Source: JANLTP01 sp031363055
GTDB lineage: Bacteria; Pseudomonadota; Gammaproteobacteria; Burkholderiales; Burkholderiaceae_E
Assembly: GCA_031363055.1 (NCBI GenBank)
Contig: JANLTP010000056.1
Coordinates: forward strand, 1-63,367
Reading direction: 5' to 3'
Length of the DNA: 63,367 nt
The translations under genes and the position numbers were made by a program. Below, one piece after another: positions 23,240 to 31,155 of this stretch. The first letter of the stretch is position 1; every line of letters begins with the position of its first letter. The notes beneath the pieces are model-generated. The model saw nothing but the letters and a program-made list of their open reading frames with translations, had not been told where the DNA came from and did no database searches.

Positions 23240-23736
23240 TATTCGATGATGAACAGTGGCTGACCATACTCAACCGGCTGGCCGTTTTCGACCAGAATGG
23301 CTTTTACCCGGCCCGCCTTGTCGGATTCGATCTCATTGAGCAACTTCATGGCTTCGACGATACAAACGGTTTGGCCGACGGTCACCTCGCTGCCGACCTC
23401 GACGAACGGCGGGCTGCCCGGCTGGGCGCTGCGATAGAACGAACCGACCATCGGTGATTTGACCGCGTGACCCGCCGCCGGCTTCGGTTCGCTGTCGGCA
23501 AGTGCCGAGCCGACCGACAGCGCGCCGCCGGCCGATTGTGCGGTCGCTGGCGCGACGTTGCCGCCCTGCATCGCGTACTGCATGGCGGGCGTTGGCATAT
23601 ACGACATCAGGGTGGTCGCCCCCATGCTGGGCGTCTTGACGATTCTGACCTTGTCCTCGCCCTCAGTCACTTCGAGCTCGGCTATGCCGGATTCGGAGAC
23701 CAGATCGATCAGGGTTTTAAGTTTACGCAGGTCCAT
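23239..23736 (-). CDS. accB: Acetyl-CoA carboxylase, biotin carboxyl carrier protein
   Basis: A 165-residue carrier. An N-terminal helical segment (1-35) is followed by a Pro/Ala/Gly-rich linker and the biotinyl domain (about 90-165), with the biotinylated lysine K131 in VEAMKLLNEI and the protruding thumb segment FYRSAQPGSPPFVEV typical of AccB. It is the first gene of the accB-accC-prmA unit, with ribosome binding site AAAGGA before the ATG and a good sigma70-like promoter about 100 bp upstream. An aroQ gene, often found ahead of accB, is absent here. Confidence 0.98.
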   Translation of the reverse strand: MDLRKLKTLIDLVSESGIAELEVTEGEDKVRIVKTPSMGATTLMSYMPTPAMQYAMQGGNVAPATAQSAGGALSVGSALADSEPKPAAGHAVKSPMVGSFYRSAQPGSPPFVEVGSEVTVGQTVCIVEAMKLLNEIESDKAGRVKAILVENGQPVEYGQPLFIIE

Positions 23737-23838
23737 AGACGGTAGTTCCTTTAATGGCGCTTGATCCGGCCGTTCGGAATTCAGTTGGTTGGTGCCAAGA
23801 TGCGAGCTTTTGGTAACGTTTTGACGTGAAGTTCGCGG

Positions 23839-23866
23839 ATTTTAACGTTTTTTCTGAGTCGCGCAA
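23839..23866 (-). promoter_or_regulatory. Sigma70-like promoter of the accBC-prmA operon
   Basis: On the minus strand: -35 TTGCGC (23861-23866), a 16-bp spacer and -10 TAAAAT (23839-23844). This gives a leader of about 95 nt before accB. Confidence 0.55.
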
Positions 23867-23879
23867 TGAGCGATTGCGC
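23861..23879. promoter_or_regulatory. Inverted repeat over the accB -35
   Basis: GCGCAAT (23861-23867), 5-bp spacer, ATTGCGC (23873-23879): a perfect 7-bp dyad that includes the -35 hexamer of the predicted accB promoter, a suitable place for a repressor. The regulator is unknown. Confidence 0.45.
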
Positions 23880-23902
23880 AGCTTGCCGGCTACTGTGGTG
23901 TG

Positions 23903-24436
23903 CTAGCCGCGTGCCAGCTTGCGCAACTGTTCGCGCAGTTGCTTGATATCGACGCGACCCAGCACCCGACTATTGACCACGCCATGGCGGTCAACAACCA
24001 CGGTGAAGGGCAGGCCGCCTGCCGCGTTGCCCAAGCCTCGGATCCATTCGAGCCCGGCGGCGCCAACGACTGGGAGAGGATACGAGATCCGATGCTTATC
24101 TGCAAATTGCCTGACGTTAGCACTCGAGTCGATGGCAATTCCGAGCATTTGAACATTCTGGTCGGTCAGCTCAAGCGCCAAGGCCGATAGCTCCGGCATT
24201 TCCTCGATACACGGTGCGCACCAGGTCGCCCAAAAATTGATGACCAGCACGCGACCCCTCAGCGGCTTCATATCGAGCGACTGCTGCTGGGCATCTTGCC
24301 AGGGATGTGCCAGCAACTGGGCCAGGGTCGCCGCCTCGATTGCACCGTCGACACTGGGGGACGCGCCTCGCCACGACCACCAGGCTCCGGCCGAGAACGC
24401 GAGTGTCGCCGCCGCGAGGATCAGGCGCCGACTCAT
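23903..24436 (-). CDS. TlpA-family thiol-disulfide oxidoreductase
   Basis: A 177-residue periplasmic thioredoxin-like protein. It has an N-terminal signal anchor (residues 4-20), a thioredoxin fold with active site W-C73-A-P-C76 in NFWATWCAPCIEEMPEL and a cis-Pro loop GLPFTVVVD opposite it. Likely a reductase for apocytochrome c or other periplasmic thiols, as in TlpA/ResA relatives. It lies upstream of accB on the same strand but is separated from it by more than 160 bp containing the accB promoter. Its ATG is only three bases from one arm of the 124-bp inverted-repeat element, which leaves it without a recognisable ribosome binding site of its own. Confidence 0.88.
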   Translation of the reverse strand: MSRRLILAAATLAFSAGAWWSWRGASPSVDGAIEAATLAQLLAHPWQDAQQQSLDMKPLRGRVLVINFWATWCAPCIEEMPELSALALELTDQNVQMLGIAIDSSANVRQFADKHRISYPLPVVGAAGLEWIRGLGNAAGGLPFTVVVDRHGVVNSRVLGRVDIKQLREQLRKLARG

Positions 24437-24439
24437 TTA

Positions 24440-24563
24440 GCAGCCTGTCGGACTTGAAATGGGGGCCGGGGGGGTAATAGCCCGCTATTACCCCCTCGAC
24501 GGTCACCCGCGTTCATCGCTTTCTGGTCAAACTGCGACCCCCATTTCAAGTCCGACAGGCTGC
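24440..24563. mobile_element. 124-bp inverted-repeat element (MITE-like)
   Basis: Perfect 26-bp terminal inverted repeats at 24440-24465 and 24538-24563; the outer end of each reads GCAGCCTGTCGGACTTGA inward. Inside, GGGGGTAATAGC (24470-24481) and GCTATTACCCCC (24484-24495) form a second, perfect 12-bp dyad with a 2-bp loop. There is no coding capacity. No clear target-site duplication is seen in the flanks. It fits a non-autonomous transposon or a REP-like palindromic element; transcribed, it would form a very strong hairpin between the two reverse-strand genes. Confidence 0.6.
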
Positions 24564-24575
24564 CAGGCTGACTGA

Positions 24576-25217
24576 TCATGGCCGGTTCACTTCGGCGCCA
24601 TGGCCGAGTGCAATCAGCGCCTCGACGTTGCCGCGCTCGGCCTTGGGAGTCAAGCCTGCGCTCGCAGTGCCGGTTTTCAGAGCACCTTTGATGTCGTCAT
24701 GGTCATACACCGACAGGACGATACCTTCGCCTTGCCATTCGAATTGATAGGCTTCGACGTCGCCGCCACCCTTGAAGTGCGGCACGCAGATACTCTCGAA
24801 ATCGATCTGGGCATCGAGCAAAAAATACTGCAGCTCCTTGCCATTATCGAAGAACAATTGCAGGTGAATCACCGCAAACTCGGTGGCAATGCCTTTCCAG
24901 ACGGCGCCGGTGGCCAACGGCACGAAGCGCTCGAGTTTATGCATCCAGGCAATAGCCACCGCGCGCATGCTGGCCAGACGTTCGGCATGTTGCGCATCGA
25001 ACAACTCGAGGTGCTCCAGCAAGGCTTGGTCGACTTGGTCATTTTTCGGCAAGCTATTGCGCGGGATCGGCCCGTTGCCCAGGACTTCGCGGGCGCCGCG
25101 TTGTTTGGCGGCGCCATAGTCGAGCCCTTCGTCGGCGACCAGACGTGCCGCCGCCGCTGCGATTTGAGAGCGCAAGTGGCGGTTGCCGGTGTCGTCGAAG
25201 ATCTCGCTGCGTTCCAT
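24576..25217 (-). CDS. Conserved hypothetical protein next to mpl
   Basis: A 213-residue soluble protein without signal peptide or membrane segment. The N-terminal part (LRSQIAAAAARLVADEG, GAAKQRGAREVLG) is helical and the second half mixes strand and helix. I do not recognise a domain. It is divergent from mpl across 44 bp and homologues next to mpl in Burkholderiales are, as far as I know, uncharacterised. A GATAAT hexamer nine bases before the ATG on the minus strand suggests a leaderless mRNA. The inverted-repeat element starts 12 bp after its stop codon. Confidence 0.7.
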   Translation of the reverse strand: MERSEIFDDTGNRHLRSQIAAAAARLVADEGLDYGAAKQRGAREVLGNGPIPRNSLPKNDQVDQALLEHLELFDAQHAERLASMRAVAIAWMHKLERFVPLATGAVWKGIATEFAVIHLQLFFDNGKELQYFLLDAQIDFESICVPHFKGGGDVEAYQFEWQGEGIVLSVYDHDDIKGALKTGTASAGLTPKAERGNVEALIALGHGAEVNRP

Positions 25218-25226
25218 GCTGGCGAG

Positions 25227-25254
25227 ATTATCACACTGGATATCACACTAGAAT
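25227..25254. promoter_or_regulatory. Overlapping divergent -10 elements in a 12-bp tandem repeat
   Basis: Two copies of TATCACACTGGA/TATCACACTAGA (25229-25252) fill the space between the divergent starts. On the plus strand TAGAAT (25249-25254) is seven bases before the mpl ATG; on the minus strand GATAAT (25227-25232) is nine bases before the other gene. Neither gene has a Shine-Dalgarno sequence. Confidence 0.4.
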
Positions 25255-25261
25255 CCGGCCC

Positions 25262-26620
25262 ATGCATATTCATATTCTTGGTATTTGCGGCACCTTCATG
25301 GGCGGTGTGGCGGCGATTGCGCGCGAGGCCGGCATCAAGGTCACTGGCTGTGACGCCCAGGTCTATCCGCCGATGAGCGAGCAGTTGCGCGGCCTCGGCA
25401 TTGAGCTCATCGAGGGGTTCGGCGCCGATCAATTGGCGCTGGCACCCGACGTCTTTGTGATCGGCAACGTGGTCGCGCGCGGCAATCCGCTGATGGAAGC
25501 GATTCTCGATGCCGGCTGTGCGTATCAGTCCGGACCGCAGTGGCTGGCCGAGCAGGTGTTGCGCGACCGATGGGTGCTGGCGGTCGCCGGCACCCACGGC
25601 AAGACGACCACGGCGTCGCTGTTGACCTGGATTCTCGAACACGCTGGCCTGAACCCGGGTTATCTGATTGGCGGTGTTCCGAACAACTTCCAGACCTCGG
25701 CTCGGTTGGGCTCGAAGTATTTTGTCATCGAGGCCGACGAATATGACACCGCGTTCTTCGACAAACGATCAAAGTTCGTTCATTACCGGCCACTGACCGC
25801 CATCTTGAACAACCTCGAGTTTGATCATGCCGATATTTTCCCGGATCTGGCCGCGATCGAAACGCAGTTCCATCATCTGGTCCGCACGATCGCGAGCCGA
25901 GGGCTGATCGTCGCGAACCATCGGGAACCGGCGCTTGATCGCGTGCTCAAACGGGGCTGCTGGTCACCCCTTGAATACTTTGGTTCGCCCGAGTTCTGGC
26001 ATGAAGCCCAGGTTACCGAAGCCGCTCAGAGCAGCGATTTCGATGTTCGCCTCGGCGGCCAAAATTTCGGTCGATGCCGCATGAAACTGGCCGGCGCTCA
26101 CAATCGGCTGAATGCTCTGGCGGCCATCGCAGCGGCACGACATGTCGGCGTCGAGCCGGCCGCCGCGATCGAAGCATTGAAGCAGTTCGCCGGCGTCAAG
26201 CGCCGACTGGAGCTGCGCGGGGAAGTGTCGGGTATCGCCGTGATTGACGATTTCGCTCATCATCCGACCGCGATTCTGACGACCATCGAGGGCTTGCGCG
26301 CACGCCTGGGCGGGCAGCAACGTATTCTCGCCGTACTCGAGCCGCGCTCGAACACGATGAAGCAAGGCGCCATGAAGGCATTGTTGCCGGCCAGCCTGGC
26401 CGGTGCCGATCGCACCTTCTGCTACGCCGGCGGCATCGATTGGGCTATTGCCGAAGCTCTCTCGCCGCTGGGCTCGAAACTCGAGGTTCATCGCGATCTG
26501 GCCGAATTGGTGTTGGCCATCGCGAGCCAGGCGCAAGCCGGTGACCAGGTACTGGTCATGAGTAACGGCGGCTTTGGCGGCATTCATCAGAAACTGCTCG
26601 ACGCCTTGAAGTCGCGATGA
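25262..26620 (+). CDS. mpl: UDP-N-acetylmuramate:L-Ala-gamma-D-Glu-meso-DAP ligase
   Basis: Peptidoglycan-recycling ligase that joins the recycled tripeptide to UDP-MurNAc in the cytoplasm. About 452 residues from the ATG at 25262, matching the family. It has an N-terminal Rossmann-like motif ILGICGTFMGGVA (MurC type is GIGGxGM; the CGTFMGG form is typical of Mpl), the ATP loop GTHGKTT (110-116), and the central and C-terminal Mur ligase domains with FAHHPTAI and LEPRSNTM. The open frame extends to 25145, but that would overlap the divergent gene. With ampD and mtgA also in the window, several cell-wall recycling and synthesis genes are represented. It overlaps yqiA by ATGA. Confidence 0.95.
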   Translation: MHIHILGICGTFMGGVAAIAREAGIKVTGCDAQVYPPMSEQLRGLGIELIEGFGADQLALAPDVFVIGNVVARGNPLMEAILDAGCAYQSGPQWLAEQVLRDRWVLAVAGTHGKTTTASLLTWILEHAGLNPGYLIGGVPNNFQTSARLGSKYFVIEADEYDTAFFDKRSKFVHYRPLTAILNNLEFDHADIFPDLAAIETQFHHLVRTIASRGLIVANHREPALDRVLKRGCWSPLEYFGSPEFWHEAQVTEAAQSSDFDVRLGGQNFGRCRMKLAGAHNRLNALAAIAAARHVGVEPAAAIEALKQFAGVKRRLELRGEVSGIAVIDDFAHHPTAILTTIEGLRARLGGQQRILAVLEPRSNTMKQGAMKALLPASLAGADRTFCYAGGIDWAIAEALSPLGSKLEVHRDLAELVLAIASQAQAGDQVLVMSNGGFGGIHQKLLDALKSR

Positions 26621-27207
26621 CCCATTCCAATCGGCTGATTTACTTGCACGGCTTTCGCTCGTCACCGGCGTCATTCAAGGCGGTCTGGCTACATGATCGC
26701 CTCAGAGAGCTCGGCAAGTCCGCCTGGTTCGCTTGTCCGCAATTGCCGCCTTCGCCCTACGAAGCGGTGCAACTGATTCGCCAGCGTTTCGATTTGCAAC
26801 CCGACGATACCCTGGTCGGCAGTTCGCTGGGCGGCTACTACGCCAATTACCTGGCCGAGCACACCGGCTGCCGTGCGGTGCTGCTGAACCCGGCGGTTAA
26901 CCCGGCGCGCGACTTGCGAACCCTGGTCGGCAAACACAAGATGTATCACAGTGATGATGCGTTCGATTTTCGCGCCGAATACCTGAACGAATTGCGCGAT
27001 CTCGAAATTCCGATCCTGACGTTTATGCCGCGCTATTTTCTGATTGCGGCGCAAGGTGACGAACTGCTTGACTGGCGCGAGATGCGACGACATTACGGCG
27101 GCGCGAAAGAGTTGATTCTCGAGGGTAGTGACCACGGACTGACTGATTTCGCCGAATATGGCGATCAGGTACTCGAGTTTTCGGGATTGTTGCCGCGTCG
27201 CTCGTAA
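26617..27207 (+). CDS. yqiA: YqiA-type alpha/beta hydrolase (esterase)
   Basis: A compact 196-residue alpha/beta hydrolase. YLHGFRSSPASFKA near the N-terminus is the oxyanion strand-turn, GSSLGG (68-73) carries nucleophile S70, an Asp lies in AAQGDELLDW and the His in GSDHGLTDF completes the triad. This fits the UPF0227/YqiA esterase family. The substrate is unknown. It overlaps mpl by four bases, so it is translationally coupled. The next gene appears to have its own promoter. Confidence 0.88.
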   Translation: MTHSNRLIYLHGFRSSPASFKAVWLHDRLRELGKSAWFACPQLPPSPYEAVQLIRQRFDLQPDDTLVGSSLGGYYANYLAEHTGCRAVLLNPAVNPARDLRTLVGKHKMYHSDDAFDFRAEYLNELRDLEIPILTFMPRYFLIAAQGDELLDWREMRRHYGGAKELILEGSDHGLTDFAEYGDQVLEFSGLLPRRS

Positions 27208-27233
27208 ATAGCTGCAGTGCTGAGCGGGCCTCC

Positions 27234-27239
27234 TATAAT
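27234..27239 (+). promoter_or_regulatory. -10 element for the RNB-family gene
   Basis: A perfect TATAAT lies ten bases before the ATG at 27250, so the transcript should have at most a few untranslated bases. There is no Shine-Dalgarno sequence and no good -35. Confidence 0.45.
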
Positions 27240-27249
27240 TCGGCTAATC

Positions 27250-29292
27250 ATGTCTACCCATTTGAATGTATTGTTTGAAGAAGATGGCGCCTTCAAGGTC
27301 GGCAGCATCATGTCCGACGCTGGCGCCAGCCTGCAGATTGAACACACCACCGGTCGGCGGGTGAAAATCAAAAGTGCGCAAGTAATGTTGCGCTTCGAGC
27401 GGCCGAGCGCCTCCGAGTTGATGCCGTTGGCGCAAAAAGCCGCTGACGAGATCGATCTCGATTTCCTCTGGGAATGTGCACCGCAAGACGAATTTGTGTT
27501 CACCGAGCTGGCCGCTGAGTACTTTGGCGCCGCGCCGCGCGCCGATCAGTCGACCGCGCTGTTGCTGCGCCTGCATTCGTCACCGGTCTATTTTCATCGC
27601 AAGGGACGAGGCCGTTACCGTCCGGCACCACCGGAGATTCTGCGCGCAGCGCTGGCTGCGGTCGAACGCAAGCGCAAGCAGGAAATTCAGGTCGAGGAAG
27701 ATTGTGCCACCCTGGTTGCCGGTCGGCTCCCCGAGTCGATTGGCCGTATGGCGATCCGCTTGTTGGTACAGCCCGATAAGCAAAGCCTGGAGTTTCGAGC
27801 GCTTGATCGAGCCTGCGTGCAGACTCAGCGCTCGCCGGAGCGCCTGTTGCTCGGCGTCGGCGCGTTCAAATCGGCCGGTGCGTTACACCGAGCGCGTTTT
27901 CAGTTTGAGAATTTTCCGGCCGGCGAGGGCTTCCCGGCCGATCTTTCAGTGGCCTTCGATTTCGCACATCTGCCCCTCTCCGAGGCCCGTACGTTCTCGA
28001 TTGATGACTCGACCACGACGGAGATCGATGACTGTCTGTCGGTCAGCCGAACGGCCTCCGGTGCCTTGCGAATCGGGGTTCATATTGCGGCGCCGGGTCT
28101 GGCAATTCAGCATGGCGAACGCGCTGACCTGGCCGCCCGCGAGCGCATGTCGACGGTGTATATGCCCGGTGAGAAAATCACCATGTTGCCCGATGCGCTG
28201 GTGCAAGGCTTCTCACTCGATCAGGGACGCGAGGTCGCCGCACTGTCCCTGTATGTCGAGCTCGAAGACCAGGGCCAAGGGTTCAGTCACTGCGAATCTC
28301 GGCTTGAACGGATCGCGGTCATCGCCAATCTTCGACACGACCAGCTCGATGAGCAAATGACCGAAGAGCTGCTCGCCTCGCGGCTGCCGATCGAGCTCGA
28401 CGCCAATGCATCGCCAGCTTTTCGGGCGGCCGCACTATTGATCGACGACTTGCGCACGCTTTGGACCTTTACGCTCGCCCGCACCGCCGAACGCGAGCGC
28501 GTGCGCGGTAAACCGGAGCCGCGATTTCGCAGTGACTTCAATTTTTATGTCGATGGTGATTCAGTTCGGATCGTCCAGCGGCGCCGCGACGCGCCCCTGG
28601 ACCGGATCGTTGCCGAGATGATGATTCTGGTCAATAGCGAGTGGGGGAAATTGTTGGCGGCGCACGAAATCCCGGGTATTTACCGCTCGCAGCAAGCCGG
28701 TCGGGTACGCACGAGCACGTATCCGTTGCCGCATCAGGGTCTCGGCGTGGCGCAATACATGTGGTCCTCTTCGCCGTTGCGACGTTATGTTGATCTGGTC
28801 AATCAGCGTCAGGTCATCGCGCTGTTGCAACAAACCAAGCCACCGTTCGACGGCAAGGATGCCGAACTGTTCGGACTCATGTCGGCCTTCGATGCGCGTT
28901 ATGCGGCCTATGCCGAATTTCAAACGCGCATGGAACGTTACTGGTGTTTGCGTTGGCTGGAACAAAACAACCTGTCGCGACTGGAAGCGGTGGTCGTGCG
29001 CGAAGACCTGGTGCGCCTTGCCGATGCGCCGTTCTACTTCCGACTGCCGCAGTTGCCCGAACTGGCGGCCGGACGCCGAATTCTCGTCGAAATCATCGAT
29101 CGTGATCTCGTCGCCCTCGATCTGAACGCCCGATACATCGGGGTCGCGACCAATGCCGCCATCGAGGAGCTCGCCAATGGCGACGAGTCGCAGGTCGAGC
29201 CTGAAGCAATCGCCGAGCCGGTCGCCGAGCATGCAGCGGAACCGGTCGCGGGGCTGGCCGACGAGCAGGTCGTTGCGGAGGGTGGAGTGTGA
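27250..29292 (+). CDS. RNB-domain 3'-5' exoribonuclease (RNase II/R family)
   Basis: About 680 residues. The RNB catalytic domain begins near residue 245, with the metal-binding cluster FSIDDSTTTEIDD; the usual DxxxxxDxDD spacing is kept with one Glu in place of an Asp, as in betaproteobacterial members. Conserved blocks follow: VHIAAPG, MYMPG-like VYMPGEKITMLP, and YMWSSSPLRRYVDLVNQRQ near the end of the domain. The N-terminal region lacks obvious cold-shock repeats and the C-terminus ends in an Ala/Glu/Pro/Val-rich tail rather than a long basic one, so it is closer to RNase II-like proteins than to full RNase R. I start it at ATG 27250. Its stop codon overlaps the GTG start of the TonB-like gene. 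Confidence 0.9.
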   Translation: MSTHLNVLFEEDGAFKVGSIMSDAGASLQIEHTTGRRVKIKSAQVMLRFERPSASELMPLAQKAADEIDLDFLWECAPQDEFVFTELAAEYFGAAPRADQSTALLLRLHSSPVYFHRKGRGRYRPAPPEILRAALAAVERKRKQEIQVEEDCATLVAGRLPESIGRMAIRLLVQPDKQSLEFRALDRACVQTQRSPERLLLGVGAFKSAGALHRARFQFENFPAGEGFPADLSVAFDFAHLPLSEARTFSIDDSTTTEIDDCLSVSRTASGALRIGVHIAAPGLAIQHGERADLAARERMSTVYMPGEKITMLPDALVQGFSLDQGREVAALSLYVELEDQGQGFSHCESRLERIAVIANLRHDQLDEQMTEELLASRLPIELDANASPAFRAAALLIDDLRTLWTFTLARTAERERVRGKPEPRFRSDFNFYVDGDSVRIVQRRRDAPLDRIVAEMMILVNSEWGKLLAAHEIPGIYRSQQAGRVRTSTYPLPHQGLGVAQYMWSSSPLRRYVDLVNQRQVIALLQQTKPPFDGKDAELFGLMSAFDARYAAYAEFQTRMERYWCLRWLEQNNLSRLEAVVVREDLVRLADAPFYFRLPQLPELAAGRRILVEIIDRDLVALDLNARYIGVATNAAIEELANGDESQVEPEAIAEPVAEHAAEPVAGLADEQVVAEGGV

Positions 29293-30257
29293 AGTTCGAT
29301 TTTCAGCGGATCCTGAATCAGCGCCTCTGGAGTCAGTTGACTGGTAGCCGAAATGTCGGCAGCCAGGGCAATATTCAGCAGAGCTGGTTCGCGCTGCGTC
29401 GACTTTGGCGTCACGATCCACTGTCAGTAGGAATCGCCGTTTCGGTGGTCTTGCACGCATTGATTCTGATGCTGCGGTTTGCGCCGCCCTTGCCGCTCAA
29501 ATACGCGCCGATCGAATCGCAGATCGAAGTGGTGCTGCTCAATGCCCGGACCGACAGTAAGCCGCTGAAGCCCGAAGTGGTCGCGCAAGTCGATATGGAG
29601 GGCGGCGGCGACCGCGACAAGGGTCGTGCCCGCTCACCGCTACCTGCGCAATCCCGAATTGAAGATGGCAATGATCTGTTGCGCACTACCCGCCGGGTGG
29701 CCAAACTTGAGGAGGAGCAGCGGCGCTTGCTTGAGTTGGCCAAAGGGCCGCAAAGTTATGTCGCGCCCGAGAAGAAGAATGCCGAGTCACCGCCGACCAC
29801 CTTGTTGACCGAGGCCGATGAGGAAATCAATCAGGTCATCGCACGCATGCAGGCACAGATCGACAAACAGATCAGCGATTACAACAAGCGACCGAAGCGC
29901 CTGACCTATGGTGTCAATGCCAAGGGCGTGGCCTATGCGGTTTATGTTGACGATTGGGCGGACCGGATCGAGCGCATTGGTACTGAACGATATCCGCCGG
30001 ATGCGCGCGGCAAGTTCTACGATTCCCTGATTTGCACGGTCGAAATCGACAAGACCGGCAATGTCGTCGATGTCATCTTGAACAAGCGCTCGAAATACGA
30101 GGTCCTCAATAAAGCGGTTCGCCAGATCGTTTATGCCGGCGCTCCGTATCCGAAGTTTTCGCCCGAAATGGCCCGTCAAGGCGATATTTTGCAGATTGTC
30201 CGGACCTGGAATTTCACACACGAGGGCCTGCAGACGGAGGCCTTCAAACCGAAGTGA
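29289..30257 (+). CDS. TonB-like energy transducer protein
   Basis: A 322-residue bitopic protein. A basic cytoplasmic N-terminus (1-45) precedes a single transmembrane helix (about 47-66). A periplasmic charged and partly coiled linker (LEEEQRRLLELAK near 135-150; DEEINQVIARMQAQIDKQI near 178-198) leads to a C-terminal TonB-type domain (about 230-310: YPPDARGKFYDSLICTVEIDKTGNVVDVILNKRS). No exbB or exbD is adjacent, and the TM helix does not show a clear SxxxH ExbB-contact motif, so this may be a TonB paralogue with another job. It starts with GTG overlapping the rnb stop and its own end overlaps aroE, forming one operon. Confidence 0.78.
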   Translation: MKFDFQRILNQRLWSQLTGSRNVGSQGNIQQSWFALRRLWRHDPLSVGIAVSVVLHALILMLRFAPPLPLKYAPIESQIEVVLLNARTDSKPLKPEVVAQVDMEGGGDRDKGRARSPLPAQSRIEDGNDLLRTTRRVAKLEEEQRRLLELAKGPQSYVAPEKKNAESPPTTLLTEADEEINQVIARMQAQIDKQISDYNKRPKRLTYGVNAKGVAYAVYVDDWADRIERIGTERYPPDARGKFYDSLICTVEIDKTGNVVDVILNKRSKYEVLNKAVRQIVYAGAPYPKFSPEMARQGDILQIVRTWNFTHEGLQTEAFKPK

Positions 30258-31096
30258 GCGCGCCTGACCGGTATGCGGTCATTGGTAATCCGATCGCGCA
30301 CAGTCGCTCGCCTGATATCCATCGCTGGTTCGCAGAAGAGACCGGTCAGCAACTGCAGTACGATCGCCTGCTGGCCCCGATCGACGAGTTTCCGGCAGTC
30401 CTCGAAGGCTTGCGTCGCGACGCGACCTTTCGCGGCCTGAACGTCACCGTGCCGTTCAAGGTGCAAGCTTTCAATTTTGCGACTCGGCACAGCGCCCGCG
30501 CCCTGGCGGCCGGCGCAGTGAATTGCCTGAAATTCGACGACGACGTCGTACTCGGCGATAACACCGACGGCATTGGTCTGGTCAACGATCTGCAAGTTCG
30601 ATTGGGCTTGGTACTCAGCGGCCTATCGGTATTGCTGCTGGGAGCCGGCGGCGCCAGTCGCGGCGTTTTACAGCCCTTGCTGGATGCCGGGGTCAGCCGG
30701 ATTCTGATGTGCAATCGCCACGTCGGCAAGGCTCAGGCCCTCGTGCTTCAAGCGGCCGATCCACGACTGTCGGCGATCGGCTATGCACAACTCGACGCTG
30801 CCGAGTGCGGTGAGTCCAACGTGATTATCAATGCCACCTCGATTGGTTTGGGCGCCGAGCGATTACCGTTGCCGGCAAACGTTCTGGCGCGCGCGCAACT
30901 CGCTTACGACATGGTTTACTCAGCGCGCCCGACGGCGTTCCTGCAGCAGGCGCATGACGCCGGCTGTCCGCTGACCAGTGACGGCTTGGGCATGCTGATC
31001 GAGCAGGCCGCCGAATCGTTTCTGATCTGGCGCGGCGTCGCGCCGCAGACCGCACCCGTCTATCGACGGTTGCGCGCGCTGCTCGATGAGCGCTGA
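30254..31096 (+). CDS. aroE: Shikimate 5-dehydrogenase
   Basis: NADPH-dependent reduction of 3-dehydroshikimate in aromatic amino acid synthesis. 280 residues. The shikimate-binding SRSP is at 17-20, the catalytic lysine K69 is in NVTVPFK, NTDG (103-106) provides D105, and the nucleotide-binding loop GAGGASRG is at 130-137. It starts with GTG at 30254 overlapping the TonB-like stop codon. The TonB-aroE-mtgA order is shared by Burkholderiales genomes as I know them. The stop codon is the first unit of a six-copy degenerate tandem repeat. Confidence 0.96.
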   Translation: MSAPDRYAVIGNPIAHSRSPDIHRWFAEETGQQLQYDRLLAPIDEFPAVLEGLRRDATFRGLNVTVPFKVQAFNFATRHSARALAAGAVNCLKFDDDVVLGDNTDGIGLVNDLQVRLGLVLSGLSVLLLGAGGASRGVLQPLLDAGVSRILMCNRHVGKAQALVLQAADPRLSAIGYAQLDAAECGESNVIINATSIGLGAERLPLPANVLARAQLAYDMVYSARPTAFLQQAHDAGCPLTSDGLGMLIEQAAESFLIWRGVAPQTAPVYRRLRALLDER

Positions 31097-31155
31097 GGCG
31101 ATATGAAGGTGATTTGAGGCGATTTGAGGCGATTTGAAGTAGATATGAGGCCGTT
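31094..31155. repeat. Degenerate 10-11-bp tandem repeat starting at the aroE stop codon
   Basis: Six consecutive units based on TGAGGCGATT, each starting with TGA: 31094, 31104, 31115, 31125, 31135 and 31146. The first TGA is the aroE stop. The last unit supplies TGAGG five bases before the mtgA ATG, i.e. its ribosome binding site. Confidence 0.85.

Noticed and set aside
24440..24563. Calling the inverted-repeat element a simple rho-independent terminator
   Set aside because: No T-run follows either arm and the 26-bp perfect arms enclosing a second dyad are far longer than a terminator needs.
25145..25261. Upstream extension of mpl
   Set aside because: It overlaps the divergent gene, and Mur-ligase homology begins at MHIHILGICG (25262).
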